Notes: a model not told the origin generated them from the sequence alone. Shown: positions 44,447 to 53,694, counted from the stretch's first letter. The stretch is 53,728 bases of DNA from a bacterium (GCA_020350885.1 CP070727.1:666642-720369); one strand, 5' to 3'. Translations and numbers: made by a program.

Positions 44447-45523
44447 CTACCCTCCATGCTCCTTGTACACCGCCGACGATGCCGGTATCAGCGCGACTGC
44501 CGCATCGAACACCTCATCGACCCCGATCTCCACCAGACATCGGGGGTCGCCGTCGGGGCATTCCTGTTTAAAGCACGGTGAGCACTGGATACGGTGGGAG
44601 ACCACCCGCACCGCATCCCCCCGTGGCGCCGTCCAGTCCGGGCTGGTGGAGCCGAATATGGCGACGGTCGGTCTGGCCATCGCGGCGGCGAGGTGTACCG
44701 GACCGCTGTCGTTGCCGACAACCAGTCGCGCACCCCGCACCACGGAGAGGAGCTCTGCCATGGTGAGCCTGCCGGCCATATTCACTCCGTCGACTCCGGC
44801 CCTCTCGATTACCTGCCCCGCACAGGCCCGTTCACCGGCGGTCCCGACCAGCACGATGCGCCATCTCGACCTTCGGGCCAGCCGCGCGGCAAGATCGGCA
44901 AAGCAGGCGACGGGCCACATCTTGGCCGATCCATATGTGGCACCAGGTGCCAGGACGCAGTACTCCCCCTCCAGTTTCAACCTCGTGAGAATACCGTCCC
45001 ATTCGTACGGGGGTACGACCACCGGAAGCGGAACCTCACCGGAGTCCTGTCCGTCCGCCCGCTCAAGGAGTCGCAAGAAGACGGTCGAGAGGTGCTCTGC
45101 CCGATACCCTGCGCCCGGCAGCGTTTCGGTGAGCAGAAGGCTTCGCATCTCCCCGCCGTACCCGATGCGACGGCGAGCCCCCGAGAGCCACCCGTGCAGT
45201 GCGGAGGCGAAGGAGCGAGGCAGGATGAAACAGATCTCCCACCCGTCATCGGGTCTATTCCGACGAAGCGCCGCATACACCTCACGAAGCCCTCTGCGGC
45301 GATCGACGCCCACCAGCCTGTCGACCGCGGAACTGCGGCGGAAGATCTCGGATACATAGTCGCCGCACAGGACCGATATGACGGCATCGGGATTGCATCG
45401 ACGGAGGGTCAGCAGGAACGGCGTCGCCATTACCGCATCACCGATCCAGTTGGGAGAGACGACGAGCAGCTCTCTACAGGTTGATCTGCAAGTGGTAGAG
45501 CTTGCGGTAGGTTCCTTCCTCAC
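44447..45523 (-). CDS. waaF: Glycosyltransferase family 9, WaaF-like heptosyltransferase
   Basis: A 358-residue GT-B enzyme of ADP-heptose:LPS heptosyltransferase type. LLVVSPNWIGDAVMATPFL is the N-terminal signature, VLAPGATYGSAKMWP the donor-domain motif, and LVVGNDSGPVHLAAAMARPTVAIFG with the later SPCFKQECPDGDPRCL cluster are typical of WaaF. GTG 45523 with GAGGAG at 7-base spacing is the best start; it overlaps the ABC exporter by 50 bases. No second heptose-synthesis gene is visible in the window, so the donor is inferred. Confidence 0.88.
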   Translation of the reverse strand: MRKEPTASSTTCRSTCRELLVVSPNWIGDAVMATPFLLTLRRCNPDAVISVLCGDYVSEIFRRSSAVDRLVGVDRRRGLREVYAALRRNRPDDGWEICFILPRSFASALHGWLSGARRRIGYGGEMRSLLLTETLPGAGYRAEHLSTVFLRLLERADGQDSGEVPLPVVVPPYEWDGILTRLKLEGEYCVLAPGATYGSAKMWPVACFADLAARLARRSRWRIVLVGTAGERACAGQVIERAGVDGVNMAGRLTMAELLSVVRGARLVVGNDSGPVHLAAAMARPTVAIFGSTSPDWTAPRGDAVRVVSHRIQCSPCFKQECPDGDPRCLVEIGVDEVFDAAVALIPASSAVYKEHGG

Positions 45524-47345
45524 CGATCAACTCCTCGTGAGTGCCAATCTGCTGGACCTCACCGTTTTCGACGACGATGATCGTATCAGCGTTCTTGATC
45601 GTCGAGAGCCGGTGAGCGATAACAAGGTTCGTGCGACCCTTCATCAGGCGGTCTATCGCCTCCTGCACGAGCGCTTCGCTCTCGACATCGAGTGAGCTCG
45701 TGGCCTCGTCGAGGATCAGGATCTGAGGATTCTTGAGAAGCGCACGGGCGATGGCGATCCGCTGGCGCTGTCCGCCGGAGAGCTGCACGCCGCGATCACC
45801 GATAACGGTCTGGTAGCCGTTCGGCATGGCGGTGATGAACTCGTGCGCATTCGCGGCCCTCGCCGCCCCGATGACCTTCTCCTCGGGGCAGGATTCGACC
45901 CCGTAGGCAATATTGTTGAAGATCGTATCATTGAAGAGAATCGTCTCCTGGGTAACGATGCCCATGAAGGATCGAAGCGAGGAAAGGTGCACCGTGGCGA
46001 TATCGATGCCGTCGATCAGTACCCTTCCGGCGGTCGGACGATAGAACCGGGGTAACAGGTCCGCCAGGGTTGATTTACCCGCTCCGCTCGGCCCGACGAT
46101 CGCTACAACCTCTCCCTGCCTGATGGTGAAGTCAACGTTGCGCAGCACCTCGACATCGTCATCGTACCCGAACGATACATCCTCGTAGACGATCGTCTCC
46201 TCGAGCCCTGCGATCTCCCGATCGCCGGTCTCTTCCTCCTCCGATGAGATATCGATAATCTGAAAGACGCGCTGACCGCTCGCGATGCCCTGCTGGATCA
46301 CACTGTTGAGCTTGCTGAGGTTCTTGATTGGTGAGACCACCCAGAGCATTGCCCCGATGAACATCATAAGGTTGGCGGGATCGAGGCTCTGTTGGATGAC
46401 GAGCCGCCCGCCGTACCAGAGAATCAGAACGGTCGCTGCCGAGGCCAGGATCTCGCTCGTGGGCGAGGCGAGCTCTGCGAACCGCTTCATCTTGAGGAAT
46501 TCCCGCATGTAGCGGAGGTTGAAGATGTTGAACTTGCGTTTCTCGAATCCCTCCATACCGAAGGCCTTCACCACGCGCACACCCGAGATGGTTTCCTGTA
46601 ACGTCGATGTCATATCGGCCATGCGCTCCTGAGCGCGAAGGCTCCCCTTGCGCAGCTTCCGGCTGATGATCGTGATGAGAAACGTATTGAGCGGTACGAG
46701 GATGATCGTGAGCAGCGAGAGCCGCCAAGAGGTATAGAAGATAATCCCGATGGCTATGAGTGTCATAAGACCGTTACGCACGATACTTGCGAGCCCCCCG
46801 ACGATCGCCCCCCGCATGTTCGTGACGTCGTTCGTTATGCGCGAGATCAGTCCTCCCGTCTTCTGACGGTCGAAGAAGGATAGGGGAAGCATCTGGATCT
46901 TGCCGTAGAGGTCGTTTCGTATTCGGAAGAGCACCGTCTGTTCGAGATAGACGGTCAGGTAGGTACCGAGGTACTCGAATAGATTCTTGATGAGCATTAA
47001 CGACAGAAAGATGATGCAGAAACGCGCCAGGCGCTGTGCGGGCGAGCCGCGGTAGATGATCCCCTTCCCCCACCTCACAACCGTATCGATACTGTGCTTC
47101 GCACCGCCGGGCAGCGGAATCCCGTGCTTCCCCGATTCGGTCTCTTCGACAACCCCCACCTCTGCACCACCGAAGAGGATATGCAAAAACGGCGGAATAA
47201 GCGTGAGCGAGACGCCGCTGAGCGAGGCGAATATCATCGTGCACACGAACAGAAGGATTACCCGTTTCCAGGAGGAAGCGAGATACCGGAGTAGCCTCAC
47301 ATATATTCTGCCAACGTCCTTATCGTGTACAGTCTGCGTATCCAT
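45474..47345 (-). CDS. MsbA-like lipid/polysaccharide ABC exporter
   Basis: A 623-residue half-transporter fusing membrane and ATPase domains. About six hydrophobic segments lie in residues 15-340 (for example VILLFVCTMIFASLSGVSLTLI). The ATPase has VGPSGAGKSTLADLL (Walker A), LSGGQRQRIAIARALL (signature), ILILDEATSSLD (Walker B) and IAHRLSTI (H-loop). This architecture and its company with GT9 genes fit export of a lipid A-core or other lipid-linked glycan. ATG 47345 lacks an obvious ribosome site. Confidence 0.93.
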   Translation of the reverse strand: MDTQTVHDKDVGRIYVRLLRYLASSWKRVILLFVCTMIFASLSGVSLTLIPPFLHILFGGAEVGVVEETESGKHGIPLPGGAKHSIDTVVRWGKGIIYRGSPAQRLARFCIIFLSLMLIKNLFEYLGTYLTVYLEQTVLFRIRNDLYGKIQMLPLSFFDRQKTGGLISRITNDVTNMRGAIVGGLASIVRNGLMTLIAIGIIFYTSWRLSLLTIILVPLNTFLITIISRKLRKGSLRAQERMADMTSTLQETISGVRVVKAFGMEGFEKRKFNIFNLRYMREFLKMKRFAELASPTSEILASAATVLILWYGGRLVIQQSLDPANLMMFIGAMLWVVSPIKNLSKLNSVIQQGIASGQRVFQIIDISSEEEETGDREIAGLEETIVYEDVSFGYDDDVEVLRNVDFTIRQGEVVAIVGPSGAGKSTLADLLPRFYRPTAGRVLIDGIDIATVHLSSLRSFMGIVTQETILFNDTIFNNIAYGVESCPEEKVIGAARAANAHEFITAMPNGYQTVIGDRGVQLSGGQRQRIAIARALLKNPQILILDEATSSLDVESEALVQEAIDRLMKGRTNLVIAHRLSTIKNADTIIVVENGEVQQIGTHEELIGEEGTYRKLYHLQINL

Positions 47346-47358
47346 ATCGACGGGAAAG

Positions 47359-48450
47359 TCATACCGTTACGGTGTTTCTTGTAGAGAGCACCTCTTCGAC
47401 CAGCGTGAAGAAATTCTTGAGCTTCAGCTTCTCACCGCTCGCACCCTTGAGGATCCGTACCTTCTCCGCCCCCTCTGGCACCCATCTGCGATCATCGTAC
47501 TTGGTGAAGAGACCGATCGTCGGGACATGCAGGGCGGCGGCGAAATGAAAGAGGTTCGTATTTCCCGAGATGAAGAGGTCGCATTGAGATAGCAAGGAGA
47601 CCGCTTCCTTCGCATTCGCCGGCTTGAGATCGAAGATCTCGCCCTTGATCTCTTCGGCCAGTTTGCCAACCAGCTTCTCCTCCCACGGATTCGCGAGGAT
47701 GAGAAACTTCACCTTGCGCCTGCTCGCGAGGTTGTTTGCGAGATAGGCGATGTTCCCCGGAGTAATGCGATGGCGCGTCTTCCCCCTACTCGGATCGATA
47801 CCAACGGTGAGTAGGTCCTTCTCCGGTTTCCGAAAATGGATCAGCTGCCGGGCATGGTTGGTTTCTTTGGACGATAGGGAAACCTCTTTGAGGGATTCGT
47901 GCATTTTCGGGCCTACGAGACGCAAGACTCCCTTTATCTTGTCTCCCTCATATCCGTTCTCCGCAAATCGCATCTCGCAGTTCACGAATGGGAACGCCAG
48001 CGGATGCGTAAATCCGATCCGTATCCTGGCCCCGCACCCGAAAGCAAGCAGGAATCGTTCGAGGGAGAATCTGCGACCCAGAAGGATAGCCGTCTCTATA
48101 TTCTGCCGTCGGAGCTTACGAATAAGTGCCAGGTAATCCGTCTTGAACATTCGGAGCTGATTTCTGTTATACATGATGATCCGATTGACTTTCATGATTG
48201 CCTTCACGAGTTCGACATCTTCGTTCCGTGCCAGAATCGTCGTTTTGATCACCGGGTAATAACTTTTGAAATAATTCACGATCGGGGCGGCGTAGAGCAG
48301 ATCGGTAATATCACCGGAATCGATGAAGAGTAATTTCGATGACTGCCGGATGCCTGCCGGCACGATGAATTGTTTTCCCTTTCCAAATGTCCGGAGGATG
48401 TACCAACAGAGCCGGGATAGCGGATTTATTCCCTGTTCATACTCCTGCAT
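47359..48450 (-). CDS. Glycosyltransferase family 9 (heptosyltransferase-like)
   Basis: A 363-residue GT9 protein, more divergent than the WaaF copy. SSKLLFIDSGDITDLLYAAPIVNYFKSYYP is the N-terminal domain. TVGIDPSRGKTRHRITPGNIAYLANNL and DLFISGNTNLFHFAAALHVPTIGLFT correspond to the donor site, where the classical GNDSGPxH is changed to GNTNLFHF, so activity may be altered. ATG 48450 overlaps the lon stop by 14 bases. It precedes the ABC exporter by 13 bases. Donor unknown. Confidence 0.78.
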   Translation of the reverse strand: MQEYEQGINPLSRLCWYILRTFGKGKQFIVPAGIRQSSKLLFIDSGDITDLLYAAPIVNYFKSYYPVIKTTILARNEDVELVKAIMKVNRIIMYNRNQLRMFKTDYLALIRKLRRQNIETAILLGRRFSLERFLLAFGCGARIRIGFTHPLAFPFVNCEMRFAENGYEGDKIKGVLRLVGPKMHESLKEVSLSSKETNHARQLIHFRKPEKDLLTVGIDPSRGKTRHRITPGNIAYLANNLASRRKVKFLILANPWEEKLVGKLAEEIKGEIFDLKPANAKEAVSLLSQCDLFISGNTNLFHFAAALHVPTIGLFTKYDDRRWVPEGAEKVRILKGASGEKLKLKNFFTLVEEVLSTRNTVTV

Positions 48451-50830
48451 ACTTCAGAATCCTTTTTTTGGCCTTCCCCTTCGGGCCCTTTCCACCCACG
48501 AGGGCGATCGCGATACCGTCGCCGACTCTTTCGATAAACCGAAATTCAATGCCCTTCTTGATATGCACAGGAATCTCCTCGAGATCCTTTCTATTGAGTT
48601 GGGGCAGTATAATCTCTCTAATCCCCGCCCTGCGCGCCGCAATCACTTTATCCTTTAGCGCACCAACGGGAAGCACCTTTCCCGTGAGTGTTATCTCTCC
48701 CGTCATTGCAACGTCGTTGCGTACCGGACGTTCGAGCATAAGCGATGCGAGCGCGGCGGCTATTGCGATCCCTGCACTGGGACCATCCTTCGGAACGGCC
48801 CCGGCGGGAATGTGGAGGTGGATATCGTAGCGATCGAAGATGTTCTCCTCGACAAGCGTATCGCTGAACCTCGATTTCACCAGGCTCAGGGCCGCTTCTG
48901 CCGATTCCTTCATGACATCCCCGAGATGACCCGTGAGTCTCAGCGTGCCCCGTCCCCTCATCTTCAGTGCCTCGATGAAGAGGATCACACCGCCGGAAGC
49001 GGATTTCGCCATACCGGTGGCCACCCCGATCTCCGGGCTGGACAGCATCTCCTCGCTTGGGTAATCCTCCGGTCCGAGGTAGCTTTTGATATTCCTCGCC
49101 GAAATCGTATAGGGGCCTCGCTTCCCCTCGACAAGCTTCATGGCGACCTTCCGTGCGATGGATGCAATCGCCCGCTCGAGATTCCGTACGCCCGCTTCCC
49201 TTGTATAGCGTTCTATTAAGACACGGATTGCCTCGTCGGTGATGCGCAGACGCTTAGTCGAAATCCCGTTCTCCTCGAGCTGCCTGGGCACGAGGTACCG
49301 GCGGGCGATACGGACCTTCTCTTCCCCGATGTATCCGGGAAGGTCGAGAACCTCCATTCGATCGAGAAGCGGTGAGGGGATGGTATCCCTGACATTGGCT
49401 GTTGTTATAAAGAATACGTTGGATAGATCGAAGGGAAGGTTGATGTAATGATCCGCGAATGTGCTGTTATGCTCGGGATCAAGGACCTCCAGGAGGGCGG
49501 CCGCCGGGTCACCCCTGAAATCGCTTCCCACCTTGTCGATCTCATCCAGCATGAATACCGGATTGTTACTGCCCGCCGTCCTGATCCCCTGGATGATACG
49601 GCCGGGAAGCGCTCCGATATAGGTCCTCCTGTGGCCGCGTATCTCGGCCTCGTCCCGAATGCCGCCGAGGGAATTGCGGACAAACCGCCGACCGAGAGCC
49701 GATGCAATGCTCCGTCCCAGTGACGTCTTCCCCACACCCGGCGGCCCGACGAAACACAGGATGGTTCCCTTGTTGCCCTTCCTGAGCTTCTTGACCGAGA
49801 GGAACTCGAGTATCCGTTCCTTGACCTGATCGAGATCGTAATGATCTCGATTGAGGATCCGCCGCGCCTTTGCGATATCCAATGTCTCTTCGGTCGAGAT
49901 CTCCCACGGCAGGTCGAGCAGCCAGTCCAGATAGGTGCGCGCAACGACATACTCGGCGGAGCCCGCCGTCATCCGCTGCAGGCGTTTGAGTTCCTTGAAC
50001 GCCGCCTCCCTTACGGATCCGGGCATCAGTGCTTCGATAATCCGCTCCATGAGATCATCGAGCTCGACCGAGAGATCCTCCTCACCCAGCTCACGCCGGA
50101 TCGCCTTTATCTGTTGCCTGAGATAGTACTCGCGCTGCTCGCGGTCCATCTCGGTGCGGACATCCTTCTTGATCTTCTCCCCGAGCCGCAGGATCTCGAG
50201 TTCCTTGTTCATATGTTCGTATATGCAGGAGAGCCGCTCGGTCGTATCGAGAAGTTCGAGCACCTTCTGCCTTTCCGATATCTCCATATCGAGATTGGCC
50301 GCCAGGAGATCCGCCAGCCTGCCCGGGCTCTTCACGTTCATCACAATTCCCTTGAGCTCATCGGGATAACTCTCTGTTTTTTCAACTACTTTAATAAATG
50401 CGTTTGTGACGTTCCGCATCAACGCTTTTGCCTTCTCGACGACCGCCTCACGTTCCTCCAGTACCGTGACCTGTGCCCTGATGAAGGGAAGATCGTCGGT
50501 GAATTGATCGATCTTGATCCTGATGAGTCCCTGCCCGATGATCCGTATGTGCCCGTCCGGAAACCGTGTCATCTTCTGTATCAGCATTGCACAACCGACC
50601 TGGTAGATATCATCGGGTCCGGGATTGGGAACATCGCGGTCCTTCTGAGTGAATACGCCGATGATCTTGTTTCCTGCAAGGGCTTCATCGACGAGACGGA
50701 TCAGGTTCTCGTCTGTGAGCATGAGGGGGATCAGCATGAAGGGAAACACGACACCGTCGTTGATCGGTATGACGGGAAGCTCGCCGGCTATCTCACCGAG
50801 CAGGATATCCAGTTCATCGCTTTTCGACAC
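48437..50830 (-). CDS. lon: Lon protease
   Basis: A 797-residue ATP-dependent Ser/Lys protease that degrades damaged and regulatory proteins in the cytosol. The N-terminal substrate domain begins ELPVIPINDGVVFPFMLIPLML and a coiled-coil linker (EREAVVEKAKALMRNV) follows. Walker A is GPPGVGKTSLGRS near residue 365, Walker B FMLDEIDKVG. The protease domain holds the catalytic Ser in PKDGPSAGIAIA and Lys in VGALKDKVIAARRAG. Start is GTG 50830 with a G5 run upstream. It is transcribed with Hsp20, and its 3' end overlaps the following GT9 gene. Confidence 0.96.
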   Translation of the reverse strand: MSKSDELDILLGEIAGELPVIPINDGVVFPFMLIPLMLTDENLIRLVDEALAGNKIIGVFTQKDRDVPNPGPDDIYQVGCAMLIQKMTRFPDGHIRIIGQGLIRIKIDQFTDDLPFIRAQVTVLEEREAVVEKAKALMRNVTNAFIKVVEKTESYPDELKGIVMNVKSPGRLADLLAANLDMEISERQKVLELLDTTERLSCIYEHMNKELEILRLGEKIKKDVRTEMDREQREYYLRQQIKAIRRELGEEDLSVELDDLMERIIEALMPGSVREAAFKELKRLQRMTAGSAEYVVARTYLDWLLDLPWEISTEETLDIAKARRILNRDHYDLDQVKERILEFLSVKKLRKGNKGTILCFVGPPGVGKTSLGRSIASALGRRFVRNSLGGIRDEAEIRGHRRTYIGALPGRIIQGIRTAGSNNPVFMLDEIDKVGSDFRGDPAAALLEVLDPEHNSTFADHYINLPFDLSNVFFITTANVRDTIPSPLLDRMEVLDLPGYIGEEKVRIARRYLVPRQLEENGISTKRLRITDEAIRVLIERYTREAGVRNLERAIASIARKVAMKLVEGKRGPYTISARNIKSYLGPEDYPSEEMLSSPEIGVATGMAKSASGGVILFIEALKMRGRGTLRLTGHLGDVMKESAEAALSLVKSRFSDTLVEENIFDRYDIHLHIPAGAVPKDGPSAGIAIAAALASLMLERPVRNDVAMTGEITLTGKVLPVGALKDKVIAARRAGIREIILPQLNRKDLEEIPVHIKKGIEFRFIERVGDGIAIALVGGKGPKGKAKKRILKYAGV

Positions 50831-50864
50831 GCTAACACCCCCAACGCGGCTCCGACGATCCGGT

Positions 50865-51311
50865 CTAATCGATCTCTATGCGATGCTCGCCGCCCCTGCG
50901 ATCCACCTTCCGCACCCTGATCGTAAGCAGACCGTCCGTGTACCGGGCGGAGACGGCCGCTCGATCGACGGGAACCGGAAGTGTCACGACCCGTTCGAAC
51001 GGACCGACCTGGATCTCCAGGTTGTGAAACTGCTTTTCACCCGGCGGACCTATGTTTTTCCGTATGCCGCTGATTCTCAACGTCTCGCCGTCGGTGACGA
51101 CGTTTATATCCTTGCCGTTGATACCGGCGATATCGACGAGCACTACGATCTCTCGATCGGTTTCGACCACATCGAGCGGGGGTTTCCAGGTAAGCTCGGA
51201 CTGGAGTTTCATCCAACCACCTCCCGTCTGTCCGGTCGAAGACAGGTCGAGCAAGTCGTTAAAGCGACTCATCTTGTCTCGATCCTTCCCTTTCGACTCA
51301 TCATCATCCAT
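50865..51311 (-). CDS. Hsp20/alpha-crystallin small heat shock protein
   Basis: A 148-residue ATP-independent chaperone. PPLDVVETDREIVVLVDIAGINGKDINVVTDGETLRISGI begins the alpha-crystallin domain, FHNLEIQVGPFERVVTLPVPVDRAAVSARYTDGLLTIRV ends it, and HRIEI at the tail resembles the IxI/V oligomerisation motif. It lies 34 bases upstream of lon and shares its promoter (51359-51387), a sensible pairing of chaperone and protease under proteotoxic stress. No CIRCE or clear sigma32 element was found. Confidence 0.92.
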   Translation of the reverse strand: MDDDESKGKDRDKMSRFNDLLDLSSTGQTGGGWMKLQSELTWKPPLDVVETDREIVVLVDIAGINGKDINVVTDGETLRISGIRKNIGPPGEKQFHNLEIQVGPFERVVTLPVPVDRAAVSARYTDGLLTIRVRKVDRRGGEHRIEID

Positions 51312-51358
51312 GGAGAGTCAGCCTTCTCGTGAAGTAATTCCAAGAAAGATCGAAATTT

Positions 51359-51387
51359 AGGATAGTTAAGAAGCGGTGGAAAGTCAA
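51359..51387 (-). promoter_or_regulatory. Promoter of the hsp20-lon operon
   Basis: TTGACT (51382-51387, five of six) and TATCCT (51359-51364, four of six) are 17 bases apart on the minus strand, predicting a start near 51352 and about 40 bases of leader. Confidence 0.6.
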
Positions 51388-51485
51388 TTTCAAAAAGGGC
51401 GAAAAGAAAAAATGGCGGGCGCCCGTAGGCCCCTCTACCCCTCTCCACGGCACGAGATTCCGGAATCGGGCAACCCGCGCTACGA

Positions 51486-51929
51486 TTATTGTTTTTTCAA
51501 ACCCTCCTGCGTCGGGATGGTGGTCTCTGGCTGATGACTGGGTTCATACACCAGGCGGGAATCGACAAACCGTTTCATATCGATATCCCATTCCCGGAGG
51601 ATTTCATCCTTGAAGGTGAGGGTATACACGAGGACGGATCTCGAATCCTCGTCTTCGACATAGTAGATCCAGTTTTCTTCGGGTTTATTCCTGGATGCGA
51701 GATAGATGTTCGGCAACCCCCAGGAAGCAAGCACTTCATAAACATCCATCCCCCGAGTGATCTCTCCATTCCGTATGCAGTGGTTATAGAGACCCTCCGG
51801 GTGAGTCCGAAGATAATCCTCTCTCGATTCAAGGGCTGTCAGATCCTCTCGCTCGAGGGTGGAGATACTCGAGCATGCAAACCCGGTTGCGGTAATGATG
51901 CAAACGAGGAGGAGCGTGGTATACCTCAT
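51486..51929 (-). CDS. Small outer-membrane-type lipoprotein, family unknown
   Basis: A 147-residue lipoprotein. The signal peptide ends in the lipobox TGFAC (Cys 19 with the start at 51929). The mature part is acidic and contains a VYEVLASWGLPNIYLASRNKPEENWIYYVED segment (split across about residues 60-95), of the type seen in small SmpA/OmlA-like lipoproteins that check a Trp/Tyr-rich beta fold. Excellent ribosome site GGAGGGA 6-8 bases before the ATG; the longer frame to 51971 runs into the preceding leader region. It sits downstream of the small transcript unit at 51997-52101. Function unknown. Confidence 0.7.
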   Translation of the reverse strand: MRYTTLLLVCIITATGFACSSISTLEREDLTALESREDYLRTHPEGLYNHCIRNGEITRGMDVYEVLASWGLPNIYLASRNKPEENWIYYVEDEDSRSVLVYTLTFKDEILREWDIDMKRFVDSRLVYEPSHQPETTIPTQEGLKKQ

Positions 51930-51996
51930 CTCTAACTCCCTCCTATCTCGGCGGGGCGAGTACTCGGGCACAGGTTGCAGGGACCACCATCGCCCG

Positions 51997-52029
51997 AAAA
52001 AAATACCATGATACCCAAGGCATCACGGC
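51997..52029 (-). terminator. Intrinsic terminator of the small transcript unit
   Basis: GCCGTGATGCC, loop TTG, GGTATCATGGT: 11 pairs including three G-U (52019-52029 with 52005-52015), then A and TTTTTTT (51997-52003). It is one of the strongest terminators in the window. Confidence 0.85.
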
Positions 52030-52101
52030 ATTGCATATGGTCATACGTCTTCAGGGTTTCCGGTCACGACAAGGAACCTCCTATCGTGAAACCCTCCCTG
52101 C
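51997..52101 (-). ncRNA. Candidate small RNA or terminated leader
   Basis: The unit starts just after perfect TTGACA/TATAAT elements and ends at a strong terminator, giving about 105 bases. The 5' half folds into an imperfect hairpin: GGGTTTC (52088-52094) with GAAACCC (52054-52060), continuing inwards with CACGA/TCGTG and AGGA/TCCT. The 3' end is an 11-bp stem terminator. No open reading frame of note. It is not signal-recognition RNA, and I recognise no known family. It could also be an attenuator for the lipoprotein gene downstream. Confidence 0.5.
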
Positions 52102-52107
52102 TCTTAC

Positions 52108-52135
52108 ATTATAGCACAGTTCCGATACCTGTCAA
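52108..52135 (-). promoter_or_regulatory. Strong consensus promoter of the small transcript unit
   Basis: Perfect TTGACA (52130-52135) and perfect TATAAT (52108-52113) with a 16-base spacer. Transcription would start near 52101. The -35 overlaps the stop codon of the GT39 gene. Confidence 0.85.
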
Positions 52136-53694
52136 CCTCCCCCATCCGGCATAACCCGGAGTGCATACAGGAGTATCACTATACCGGGACGCTCCCATTG
52201 CGCAAGAAGCCTCCCCTCCGAGTCCAGTACACCGGGCAGCACGTCCTCTGGATCTATATCCCAGTGCCTGCAGCGCAGATACCACACGCGCCCACCGCCG
52301 CCCTCGAAGTACCACCGGATCCGCTCACGGATCTCATCCTCTCCCAGCAGTTTCGGAATGAAGAACGCCACCTCGTTCTGTCCGGAGTAATAATATGCGA
52401 CGGTGTGTCTTACGGTCGGTGCCAGGATGACGTCGCCTTCCACTTCAAATTCGGTAATGATCGCAACTGCACCTTTGACATCGTCACGGGCATACCGCCC
52501 CACGTGATGGTAGTTCCAGTCCGAGATGAGTGACAGTGCACAAACAGCGCCCAGCAAAGCATACCGGGGAATCCGCGCCGAAGGAAGCCCCGCGGCCACG
52601 AGTGCGAGAAATGCCGGGAACATGCAGGTGAGGTATCTGACATTGAATACTTTGATGTTGAGCATTGTTATCGCCGTCGTCGCTGCCAAGGTGACGATAA
52701 TGATAGAAGCAAACAGCGGCAGGCGCCCCATTCGAGTAATGCGCACGAGTCCGGCGATGACCAAGGCTCCGAACAGTGACATTGCCGCTACGATTTCGAA
52801 ACCGTATCTGTGAACGATGTCGAAGGCCGAGGTAATGAGATGGAGCTCTCTCAGATCGGGGCCGAACGAAAATCCGACCGAAAATGCATAGAGGATGTAC
52901 GGGTATGACCAGGAGCTCAGGGTCAGCTCACCCCTGAGCTTTTCCTTCGATGAAAGGGATGATATATCCACGACATTGATGCCCCGTAGGAACATGATCT
53001 CCCTATAGATCCAGGGGGAGATGATTACGAGGACAAGGCATGCTGCCAGCAGTGCCGAGCGCAGCAGCCTACCCCTGAAACGTCCGGTGACGAGCAGGTA
53101 GATGAGAAATGCGAGGCATAGAAAGCCACCCGAGAAATGCGAGAGACACGTCAGGGCAAGGACGAGCCCCAGCATTACAGCACGCCTGTAGGAAGGCCTG
53201 TCGAGGAACCATTCGAAGACGATGAGGGAGAGGATGCTGAGGAGCGTCAAAAGCGAATAGAACCGGAGCTCCTGCGAATAGTATAGGTTGAATGGATTGA
53301 GTGCGAAGAGGAGTGCACAGGCAAGTGCCGCATCCTTCATCCGTATCCTCACGAGCCACCGGTACATGAGGAAGGCACCGAGCACACCCGGTATCACGCT
53401 CGTCGTCCTGAGCCACGCCTCGGCCATCGAGATCTTTCTCCAGTGATGCAGAATCAACGAGTGGAGTGGGCCATGTACATCCCACAGGACCTTTTTCCAA
53501 AACGACACACCGGGAGGAGCCGCCGAGATCTGGATCGAAAGCAGCTCGTCGGTCCAGAAGGACTGCCCACCGAGCCGATAGAAACGGATGACCGCGGCGG
53601 CAACGATGACCGCCAAGAGCAGATATGCCTCCCGTTCCCTGTGCCACAGCTGTTTCATGTGCCCGTTATACTCTATGCGGGGACGGTTTACCAT
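52132..53694 (-). CDS. Glycosyltransferase family 39-like membrane protein (ArnT/PMT type)
   Basis: A 520-residue polytopic GT-C protein. The N-terminal helix AYLLLAVIVAAAVIRFYRLG is followed by the periplasmic loop SFWTDELLSIQ, where the DE is the catalytic acidic motif of GT39/ArnT enzymes. About eleven hydrophobic segments follow; the last 140 residues are soluble and Trp/Tyr-rich. The ATG at 53694 (GAAGG 11 bases upstream) is the more credible start; another ATG lies at 53658. It would transfer a sugar from a polyprenyl-phosphate donor in the periplasm. The acceptor is unknown. Confidence 0.85.
   Translation of the reverse strand: MVNRPRIEYNGHMKQLWHREREAYLLLAVIVAAAVIRFYRLGGQSFWTDELLSIQISAAPPGVSFWKKVLWDVHGPLHSLILHHWRKISMAEAWLRTTSVIPGVLGAFLMYRWLVRIRMKDAALACALLFALNPFNLYYSQELRFYSLLTLLSILSLIVFEWFLDRPSYRRAVMLGLVLALTCLSHFSGGFLCLAFLIYLLVTGRFRGRLLRSALLAACLVLVIISPWIYREIMFLRGINVVDISSLSSKEKLRGELTLSSWSYPYILYAFSVGFSFGPDLRELHLITSAFDIVHRYGFEIVAAMSLFGALVIAGLVRITRMGRLPLFASIIIVTLAATTAITMLNIKVFNVRYLTCMFPAFLALVAAGLPSARIPRYALLGAVCALSLISDWNYHHVGRYARDDVKGAVAIITEFEVEGDVILAPTVRHTVAYYYSGQNEVAFFIPKLLGEDEIRERIRWYFEGGGGRVWYLRCRHWDIDPEDVLPGVLDSEGRLLAQWERPGIVILLYALRVMPDGGG

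Noticed and set aside
51312..51400. CIRCE or sigma32 site before hsp20
   Set aside because: Neither the TTAGCACTC inverted repeat nor a clear CTTGAAA/CCCAT pair is present; a sigma70-type promoter fits better.
51406..51436. Terminator after the lipoprotein gene
   Set aside because: A T6 run follows GGGCGCCC, but the palindrome has almost no loop and only a few stable pairs.
51997..52101. Signal-recognition-particle RNA
   Set aside because: The conserved GGUCAGG and GGAAGCAGCC core is missing; only a superficial CCGGAAA string occurs.
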